From Halobacteriales archaeon QS_9_67_15 (GTDB lineage: Archaea > Halobacteriota > Halobacteria > Halobacteriales > Haloarculaceae): DNA of 12,188 bases. The notes under the pieces are model-generated. The model did not search any database, was not told where the DNA came from, and saw only the letters and a list, made by a program, of their open reading frames with translations. Shown one piece after another: positions 1 to 5,076 of the stretch. Position 1 is the stretch's first letter, and the number at the start of each line of letters is the position of its first letter. The position numbers and the translations under genes were made by a program. The stretch spans positions 1 to 12,188 of the forward strand of contig PXSD01000107.1 in the NCBI GenBank assembly GCA_003023165.1, written 5' to 3'.

Positions 1-73
1 GACCCCGGGGTCGGCGCGTACCGGTAAATCGCTACAATAATCCGTATGAATCGGGGCCGCCGGTTCGCCCTCC
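1..73. other. Window-edge intergenic stretch with a 12-bp palindrome
   Basis: No gene is supported here. Positions 1-12 read gaccccggggtc, a perfect 12-bp palindrome. Positions 23-45 are AT-rich for this genome (taaatcgctacaataatc) and could hold a promoter for a gene lying outside the window on either side, but the window edge prevents a decision. The short + frame opening at the ATG near 46 is arginine-rich and antisense to the next gene, so I do not call it. Confidence 0.3.
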
Positions 74-463
74 TCAGACGACCACGACGCCGACGCCGTA
101 GACGACCATCGTCGTCACGACGGCCGCGGCCATCGCGGCGGCCAGCACCTGGAGGGCGCGAACGCGGTCCCGTTTGACGGCTTCTGCGTCGCCGACCTTC
201 CCGGTTCCGCCGCCGGACCCGGAGAGGTCGTAGCGTGCGAGCGCGCCGAACGCCGCGCAGAACCCCGTCCGGTGTTGTACGACGCCGACGAACCCGCCGA
301 ACAGAAACGGGAAGCTCCCGAACAGGAGCCCCGCCGGTCTGCCGGTCCCGACCACGAACAGCGTGTAGGCGGCCGCAACGGCGAACGACAGCGCGCCCGC
401 CGTGCGACGTTTCCGCCGCTCTTCGCGCCCGATGTTGCAGACGCCCGGTCGATACTGGGTCAT
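74..463 (-). CDS. Small integral membrane protein with N-terminal CNIG motif, function unknown
   Basis: This encodes a 129-residue protein. I start it at the second in-frame ATG (463) because a box A element lies about 26 bp upstream, the normal spacing for a leaderless haloarchaeal transcript; an earlier ATG at 490 falls inside that element. The N-terminus carries C-N-I-G at residues 9-12, followed by a basic stretch (residues 13-20, REERRKRR). Hydrophobic segments follow at about 24-39, 43-63 and 103-128, so three membrane passes are likely. A second cysteine sits in the loop after helix 2 (FCAAFG, C69). The pattern CNIG, basic patch, two helices, then a Cys-containing loop resembles small uncharacterised bacterial and archaeal membrane proteins. 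No catalytic motif is visible. The gene is divergent from the GGR-family oxidoreductase and shares its regulatory region. Real-gene confidence is good; function is unknown. Confidence 0.75.
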   Translation of the reverse strand: MTQYRPGVCNIGREERRKRRTAGALSFAVAAAYTLFVVGTGRPAGLLFGSFPFLFGGFVGVVQHRTGFCAAFGALARYDLSGSGGGTGKVGDAEAVKRDRVRALQVLAAAMAAAVVTTMVVYGVGVVVV

Positions 464-485
464 AGTCACCACTGAGTATCTGACA

Positions 486-493
486 TACATAAA
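486..493 (-). promoter_or_regulatory. Box A (TATA) of the small membrane protein gene
   Basis: Read on the minus strand this is TTTATGTA, centred about 26 bp before the ATG at 463. That spacing puts the transcription start at or next to the start codon, as expected for a leaderless message. Confidence 0.6.
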
Positions 494-507
494 CGCTCAA
501 GCAAACA

Positions 508-554
508 GTGTCGGTACGGACCGCGAGCGGCGGCGTGGCGGACCGGACCGACAC
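508..554. promoter_or_regulatory. 16-bp inverted repeat between divergent promoters, candidate operator
   Basis: The left arm is 508-523 (GTGTCGGTACGGACCG) and the right arm is 539-554. Their reverse complements match at 14 of 16 positions, with the outer 8 bp perfect, around a 15-nt spacer. The repeat lies between the two divergent box A elements (486-493 and 568-577). That placement suits a dimeric regulator acting on both genes. No regulator gene is adjacent, so the operator role is inference. Confidence 0.5.
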
Positions 555-567
555 CGACGGCGGACTG

Positions 568-577
568 AAAGATATTT
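568..577 (+). promoter_or_regulatory. Box A (TATA) of the GGR-family oxidoreductase gene
   Basis: The sequence aaagatattt is centred about 30 bp upstream of the ATG at 603 in otherwise very GC-rich DNA. This fits a leaderless transcript beginning at the start codon, and supports that start over the many upstream in-frame codons. Confidence 0.65.
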
Positions 578-602
578 GCCGGCCAGACACCTCGTGGCGC
601 GT

Positions 603-1790
603 ATGCACGACTTCGTTGTCGTCGGCTGTGGCCCCGCGGGGTCGCGGTTCGCCCGCCGCGCCGCCGAACGCGGCCGCGACGTCCTCGCCTTCGAGCAGGG
701 GACGGTAGGAGAGCCACTCGCCTGTTCGGGGCACGTCTCGACCGACATCTGGGAGTACACGCCCGACGGTGCCCGCGGACGGCTCCTCCAGAACGTCGTC
801 TACGGCGCGCGCTTCCACCTCGACGGCCCTCGCGGCGGTCCGCCGGGCGACCCCCGGACGAACGGCCACGCGGCCTCCGCGACCGACGCGAACGACCACG
901 CCGCGACCGCGGCCGACGCGGACGGCCGAGCGGCTGACGACGCGAGCTATCCCTTCTACAAGGGCGAACAGACCTCCAACGTGGTCGACAGGGTCGGCCT
1001 CGACGGAGAACTCGCCGACGCAGCGCGCGACGCCGGCGTCGACCTCCGCGAGAACCACACCGTCGTCGGCGTGAAAGAGCGCCCGGACCGCGTCCGCGTC
1101 GAGGTACGCGGACCCGACGGTGTCGAGACCCACGAGGCCCGGATGGTCGCCGGCTGTGACGGCCCGAAATCGCGCGTCCGCCAGGAGCTCGGAATGGCCG
1201 GGCCCGACGAACTGCTCCACGGCGTCCTGGGCTTCAGCGACGAGGACGACGACACCGACTTCGTCGACGTGCACCTCACCGTCCCGAAGTTCTTCGCGTG
1301 GCGCATCCCCCGGGGCGACGCGGGCGTCGAGTACGGGCTCGCGACGCCGCCCAGCGCCGACGTGCGCGACCGGTTCGAGCGGTTCACGGCCGACTACGGG
1401 GCCGAGACCGACGAACGCTGTTCGGGGCTCATCCCGGTCGGTCCGCCGGACTCGGTGACGAGCACCCGCGCCTTCCTGGTCGGGGACGCGGCCGCACAGA
1501 CCAAGCCGTTCACCGGCGGCGGCATCCTCTACGGGATGACGGCCGCCGACCACGCCGCCCGGGAGATCGACCCCCGGCGCCCCGGGAGCCTCGCCGACTA
1601 CGAGCGGGCGTGGCGCGACGACCTCGAACGGGAGATCGAACTCGGTCACTGGCTCCGGCGGGCGTACTCGCTTCCGGAACCCGTCCAGCAGGCGGGTCTC
1701 CGGGCCTTCTCCGGGGAGATCGGCGTCCACATGGACCGACCGACGACGATGTTCTCCGTCGACCAGTTGAAGTCGCTGCTGCGAGGCTGA
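603..1790 (+). CDS. FAD-dependent oxidoreductase, geranylgeranyl reductase family
   Basis: This 395-residue flavoprotein belongs to the family that saturates isoprenoid chains, including archaeal digeranylgeranylglycerophospholipid reductase of membrane-lipid synthesis. The open frame extends upstream to 402, but ATG 603 is preferred because the Rossmann motif GCGPAGS follows at residues 8-14 and a box A lies about 30 bp upstream. Other family marks are the CSG motif at 41-43, the AGCDGPKSRVR segment at 183-193, FAWRIPRG at 231-238 (the position of the family's YxWxFPKG substrate motif), and the second FAD motif FLVGDAAAQTKPFTGGG at 291-307. Residues about 79-114 are an Ala/Asp-rich insertion made of near-repeats, sitting between the beta-sheet region and YPFYKGEQ. 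The exact substrate cannot be assigned from sequence; haloarchaea usually carry several paralogues. The next + gene follows after 98 bp. Confidence 0.85.
   Translation: MHDFVVVGCGPAGSRFARRAAERGRDVLAFEQGTVGEPLACSGHVSTDIWEYTPDGARGRLLQNVVYGARFHLDGPRGGPPGDPRTNGHAASATDANDHAATAADADGRAADDASYPFYKGEQTSNVVDRVGLDGELADAARDAGVDLRENHTVVGVKERPDRVRVEVRGPDGVETHEARMVAGCDGPKSRVRQELGMAGPDELLHGVLGFSDEDDDTDFVDVHLTVPKFFAWRIPRGDAGVEYGLATPPSADVRDRFERFTADYGAETDERCSGLIPVGPPDSVTSTRAFLVGDAAAQTKPFTGGGILYGMTAADHAAREIDPRRPGSLADYERAWRDDLEREIELGHWLRRAYSLPEPVQQAGLRAFSGEIGVHMDRPTTMFSVDQLKSLLRG
861..947 (+). repeat. In-frame 30-bp tandem repeat inside the oxidoreductase gene
   Basis: Three successive units at 861-890, 891-920 and 921-947 encode N-G-H-A-A-S-A-T-D-A, N-D-H-A-A-T-A-A-D-A and D-G-R-A-A-D-D-A-S. 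Units 1 and 2 match at 25 of 30 bases; unit 3 is shorter and more diverged. The reading frame is kept. The repeat forms most of an Ala/Asp-rich insertion at protein residues 87-115, probably a surface loop. Confidence 0.7.
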
Positions 1791-1803
1791 GGGTCGCTCG
1801 GGG

Positions 1804-1888
1804 CCGCCGGCTCCCCGCCCCTCGTGAGGTCGCTCTCCTGACCCGCCGGTTCCCCAATCCTCATGAGAGACGGCCCCTAACCGCCGGC
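1804..1888 (+). repeat. Imperfect 39-bp tandem repeat upstream of the small membrane gene
   Basis: The block ccgccggctccccgcccc, starting at 1804 and ending in ctcgtgag at 1828, recurs at 1843-1867 with 20 of 25 positions identical. The following bases (ctcctgac, cccctaac) are also similar. A third copy of only the first 8 bases (ccgccggc, 1881-1888) abuts the ATG at 1889. The repeat fills nearly the whole gap between the oxidoreductase and the next gene. No strong box A is visible in it, apart from a weak cccaatcctcatg near 1853-1865. Confidence 0.5.
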
Positions 1889-2086
1889 ATGGAGTTCGAC
1901 CTGACGAAGACAGCCGTCGCGTTCGTCGCTCTCATCGCCGTCGGCGTGGGTGGCCTGATCGCATCGGGCGTCATGCCGACGCGGGTCGTCGTGATGATGG
2001 TCGCGCCCTCGATGGTAGCTTTCGGCCTCATCTGTCTCGGACTGGGCGTCAAGTACGGGGAACACCGGGCGAGCGCGCTACGGTAG
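1889..2086 (+). CDS. Small two-helix membrane protein (DUF7333-like)
   Basis: This encodes a 65-residue protein. It begins MEFDLTKTAVAF and has two hydrophobic stretches at about residues 8-27 and 33-54, separated by a short turn (VMPTR), then a short polar tail (KYGEHRASALR). The frame stays open far upstream to 1298, but that part is a shadow of the oxidoreductase gene, and the ATG at 1889 gives a compact, well-formed membrane protein. Length, opening and the closing GVKYGEH pattern fit my recollection of the haloarchaeal DUF7333 family; no function is known for that family. It lies 98 bp after the oxidoreductase and 48 bp before the YgfZ-like gene on the same strand, so it may be co-transcribed with the latter. 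I am confident that it is a gene, less so of the family name. Confidence 0.7.
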   Translation: MEFDLTKTAVAFVALIAVGVGGLIASGVMPTRVVVMMVAPSMVAFGLICLGLGVKYGEHRASALR

Positions 2087-2134
2087 CCGCCCGCTCCGGA
2101 AGATGTAACCCGTCACCGGTCCCACTCCGGGGTA

Positions 2135-3259
2135 ATGACGGTCATCGAGTCGGTCCACGCGGACCACGGCGCGACCTTCGAGCAACGGGGCGGCCGTCGG
2201 GTCGTCGCCCACTACGGGCGACCCGAGCGGACCCACGTCGCCGTCCGGAACGTCGTCGGCGTCACAGAACGGGGTTACGGCGTCCTCGTCGTCGAAGGCG
2301 AGGACCGCGTCGACTTCGTCGACAACGCCATCTCGAACCGCGTCCCGAGCGAGGACGGCGAGGGCCGTTACGCGCTCCTGCTCGACCCGCAGGGCGCTAT
2401 CGAGACGGACATGTACGTCTATAACGCCGCCGACGGCGACCGCCTGCTCCTCTTTCTCCCGCCGACCGAACGCGAGCGCGTCGCCGAGGACTGGCGCGGG
2501 AAGACGTTCATCCAGGACGTCGAGATCACCGACGCTACCGACGACTTCGGGGTCTTCGGCGTCTACGGCCCGCAGGCGACAGAGAAGATAGCGAGCGTGC
2601 TCAACGAGTCCGCGACGCCGAGCCGGCCACTCTCGTTCGTCCGCGGAACGATGGGCGAAGCCGGTGTCACGGTGGTCCGTGACGACGGTCTCGCCGGCGA
2701 GGAGGGCTACGAGGTCGTCTGTGCCGCGAGCGAGGCCGCGGACGTCTTCGACACGCTCGCCAACCGCGGGCAGGCCGCGGCCCCCTTCGGCTATCGCACG
2801 TGGGAGACGCTGACGCTCGAGGCCGGAACGCCGCTGTTCGAGTCCGAACTCTCCGGTCGGCTCCCGAACGATTGCGGGGTTCGCAACGCGCTGGACTTCG
2901 AGAAGGGGTGTTACGTCGGGCAGGAGGTCGTCTCGCGGATCGAGAACCGCGGTCGCACGGGCGAGCGACTCGTCGGCCTCGCGGTCGAGGCCGTTCCCGA
3001 CGCCGGTGCTGCGGTGTTCGCCGACGACGCGGCGGTCGGGGAGGTGACTCGCACCGCGGTGAGTCCGACGCGCGACGAATCGCTCGCGCTCGCCGCGGTC
3101 GACACCGACGTCGCGACGGGTGCGGGAGCGGAGGAGGACGAAGTCGACGAACTGACCGTCCGCGTCGACGGCGAGGAACGAGCGGCGACGCGCGAGGCGC
3201 TCCCGTTCGTCGAGGGGAGCGACGACTCGAAACGCAGGCCGCGATACCCCTCGGGGTGA
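2135..3259 (+). CDS. ygfZ: YgfZ/GcvT-like folate-binding protein (CAF17/IbaG-type Fe-S maintenance factor)
   Basis: This 374-residue protein has the GcvT/YgfZ fold. The diagnostic YgfZ signature K-G-C-Y-V-G-Q-E is at residues 257-264, with the reactive Cys at 259. It is preceded by the family-typical RTWETLTLEAGTPLF segment (221-235) and followed by a small C-terminal beta-barrel region (about 277-358). Family knowledge: YgfZ/CAF17 proteins bind tetrahydrofolate and help assemble or repair Fe-S clusters in a subset of enzymes. The related GcvT aminomethyltransferase of glycine cleavage lacks this Cys motif, so an aminomethyltransferase label would be less accurate. The frame is intact. A weak AT-containing stretch (gatgtaac, near 2102-2109) lies about 29 bp upstream of the ATG. 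The C-terminal tail (residues 360-374) is polar and probably disordered. No glycine-cleavage genes are nearby. Confidence 0.82.
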   Translation: MTVIESVHADHGATFEQRGGRRVVAHYGRPERTHVAVRNVVGVTERGYGVLVVEGEDRVDFVDNAISNRVPSEDGEGRYALLLDPQGAIETDMYVYNAADGDRLLLFLPPTERERVAEDWRGKTFIQDVEITDATDDFGVFGVYGPQATEKIASVLNESATPSRPLSFVRGTMGEAGVTVVRDDGLAGEEGYEVVCAASEAADVFDTLANRGQAAAPFGYRTWETLTLEAGTPLFESELSGRLPNDCGVRNALDFEKGCYVGQEVVSRIENRGRTGERLVGLAVEAVPDAGAAVFADDAAVGEVTRTAVSPTRDESLALAAVDTDVATGAGAEEDEVDELTVRVDGEERAATREALPFVEGSDDSKRRPRYPSG

Positions 3260-3332
3260 CGCTCTCCAGCCGCCTCCGTCCTATCTCGCCCACTGAAAGC
3301 CGTTTTCGACTGTGATACTCGTACGAAACGCT

Positions 3333-3340
3333 CAATATTT
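3333..3340 (+). promoter_or_regulatory. Box A (TATA) of cheF
   Basis: The sequence caatattt ends about 32 bp before the cheF ATG at 3372, in a locally AT-rich stretch (3325-3350). The predicted transcription start falls a few bases before the ATG, giving a very short leader. Confidence 0.6.
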
Positions 3341-3371
3341 GTGCTACACAAGGTGGTCGTAACCTCCGCCC

Positions 3372-4241
3372 ATGTCGGAATCAGTCATCGCAGATTTCGT
3401 CGCCACGTTCAACTCGGAGGCGTCGGCGCGCGCCGAGCCGGCGAAAGGGCGGATCCTCCTGAGCGAGAGACGACTCGTCCTCGCGGGCGACGAGGGGAAG
3501 GCGACGGTCCCGCTGTCGTCGATCTTCGACATCTCCGTCGGTCAGGTGCCCGACGACCTGGGCGACTTCTTCAGTTCGACGGTCACGGTCGCGTTCGAGA
3601 AGAACGGCGACCGGATGGTCGCGGCCGTCGAGGCGGACGACGACAAGATCGAGAAGTTCACGACGGTGCTATTCAAAGCGGTCCTCAACGGCATCGACGT
3701 CACGGTCAAACACCCGGCGAGCGTCGGCGGTCGGGTCACCGACGCGCCGTTCGCCCCCGCGAAACTCTATCTGAAGCCCGGGAGCGTCCGCTTCAAGCGA
3801 TCCGACGACACTGTCGACATCGACCTCTCGACGGTCAGCGAGTTCAACCGCACCGCGCGGGAGATCGACGGGACCGAACAACCCGTCCTGGCGGTCAGAC
3901 ACCTCGATGACGGACAGGGGTCCCTGTCGCTTGCGGCCATGGACTCGCCCCGCGAGATGTCAATCCTCGGTCGCTACCTCCGCATGGAGTACAGCGAGCT
4001 CGTGTCCGACCTCGAGGACGTGACGCTGTCGGAGGAACAGGTCGAACTCCTCGTCGCCATCTACTCCACCGGCCCGTCCGTCTCGCTCGCGAACGTGCTC
4101 GATGTGGAGACGAGCCAGCTGACGATGGTCCTCAACGACCTCAGGAGCGACGAACTCGTCGTCGACGCCGGCGACGGGGCGAAGCTCACCCCGAAGGGTC
4201 GCGTCGTCGTCAGCAAACACCTCGAAGACGTCAACGCGTAA
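3372..4241 (+). CDS. cheF: Archaeal taxis protein CheF
   Basis: This 289-residue protein matches the archaeal CheF family (DUF439), with the characteristic opening SESVIADFVATFNSEASAR. In Halobacterium salinarum, CheF proteins bind CheY, CheD and CheC2 and the archaellar accessory proteins, and so connect the chemotaxis pathway to the archaellum motor. Two similar beta-rich segments are visible, at about residues 25-115 (opening KGRILLSERRLVLAGDEG) and 128-215 (opening PAKLYLKPGSVRFKRSDD), suggesting an internal duplication of a PH-like unit. Residues 218-285 look like a winged helix: LSEEQVELLVAIYST, then DVETSQLTMVLNDLRSDELV and a KLTPKGRVVV wing. The frame is intact. The protein is cytoplasmic. 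No che or arl genes are present in the window, so its partners must be encoded elsewhere. It converges on the broken nth gene. Confidence 0.92.
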   Translation: MSESVIADFVATFNSEASARAEPAKGRILLSERRLVLAGDEGKATVPLSSIFDISVGQVPDDLGDFFSSTVTVAFEKNGDRMVAAVEADDDKIEKFTTVLFKAVLNGIDVTVKHPASVGGRVTDAPFAPAKLYLKPGSVRFKRSDDTVDIDLSTVSEFNRTAREIDGTEQPVLAVRHLDDGQGSLSLAAMDSPREMSILGRYLRMEYSELVSDLEDVTLSEEQVELLVAIYSTGPSVSLANVLDVETSQLTMVLNDLRSDELVVDAGDGAKLTPKGRVVVSKHLEDVNA

Positions 4242-4274
4242 CGCGACGGCCTCTCCCGGTAGTATCGGTCGCCG

Positions 4275-4851
4275 TCAGGCGTCCCAGGGCTCGCCGCTGG
4301 CCAGGTCCACGTCCGAGTCGCCGTTCTCCGACGGACAGATGTCGGCGAGCCGGCAGTCCGCGCAGTCCGGGTTGCGGGCCGTACAGACCGCGCGGCCGTG
4401 GCTGATCAGGAGGTGTGTGTACCACTTCCACTCGTCTTCGGGGATGGCCGTGCTGGAGGATCACGTTCGCCGTCTTCCGACCGACGCCTTTCAGTTCGGT
4501 CAGTTCGTCCATGGTGTCCGGCACCTCGCCGTCGTGCTCCTCGATGATGGTCTGTGCCGACGATTTGAGGTAGTCGGCCTTGCTGTTGTGGTAGGTGATG
4601 GAGTCGATGTCCGCCGAGAGCTCGTCCACGTCGGCGGTGGCGTAGTCCTCGGGGGTCTGGTACGTCTCGAAGAGGTGGTCGGTCTCCTTGTTGACTCGCT
4701 CGTCGGTGCACTGTGCGGAGAGCACGACGGCGACGAGCAGTTCGAGACGGTTCGAGAAATGTAGCGAGATATCGGTGTCGGGGTACGCCTCCCAGAGCCG
4801 GTCGATGACCGCTTCGGCCTGCTCTGTGCGCGACGGGAGTGGGGTGCCCAT
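4275..4851 (-). pseudogene. nth: Endonuclease III (nth), internally deleted and frameshifted
   Basis: The gene starts at ATG 4851 (MGTPLPSRTEQAEAV), the usual haloarchaeal Nth N-terminus; a longer frame from 4914 adds an atypical extension. The first 135 residues are normal Nth, including LSAQCTDERVN and the helix-hairpin-helix ELKGVGRKTANV, whose Lys (residue 126) matches the catalytic Lys120 of E. coli Nth. At about 4441-4451 the sequence jumps out of frame into IPEDEWKWYTHLLISHGR and the Fe-S ligand motif C-x6-C-x2-C-x5-C (from CTARNPDC to ADIC), ending at stop 4275. About 35-40 codons between HG and IPEDEW are missing, including the VDTH segment that supplies the catalytic Asp. In the original frame, translation runs on in an arginine-rich nonsense sequence to 4231. 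As written, no active bifunctional DNA glycosylase/AP lyase could be made. A sequencing or assembly error is possible. Confidence 0.85.
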
Positions 4852-5028
4852 TGTGAGGGGATCATCGCGGGAATCTCGCTTGAGTGGTTCGGTCTCGGTC
4901 CGGACGGCGGTCACATGACTGCGTCCAGACCGCCGCGTCTCGGCTGTGAGACTCGGCGACCCCGCTCAGGCGGGCGCGCTGTTCGACTGCGGCCGGCGAA
5001 GTAGCCACTCACTGATTCTAGAGCCCTG

Positions 5029-5059
5029 AAAAAACCGATCGAGCGGGCTAGAGCCGCTC
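5029..5059 (-). terminator. Hairpin plus T6 terminator of the surface glycoprotein gene
   Basis: On the minus strand, just after the stop at 5077, a 6-bp stem (GAGCGG paired with CCGCTC, 5041-5059, 7-nt loop) is followed by GATCGG and then six Ts (5034-5029). This is the only clear hairpin-plus-T-run in the window. Archaeal termination relies mainly on the T tract, which is present. Confidence 0.55.
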
Positions 5060-5076
5060 GTCCGTGAGGGAGACGA

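Noticed and set aside
402..602. N-terminal extension of the oxidoreductase to the earlier ATG
   Set aside because: It would run across the divergent promoter region and the other gene's start, and would place the Rossmann motif about 75 residues in instead of at the N-terminus.
1298..1888. Upstream extension of the small membrane protein frame
   Set aside because: It overlaps the conserved second half of the oxidoreductase and is Arg-rich out-of-frame translation; the compact membrane protein starts at 1889.
4852..4914. Longer N-terminus for nth from ATG 4914
   Set aside because: The added 21 residues are not typical of Nth, whereas MGTPLPSRTEQAE at 4851 matches the usual haloarchaeal opening.
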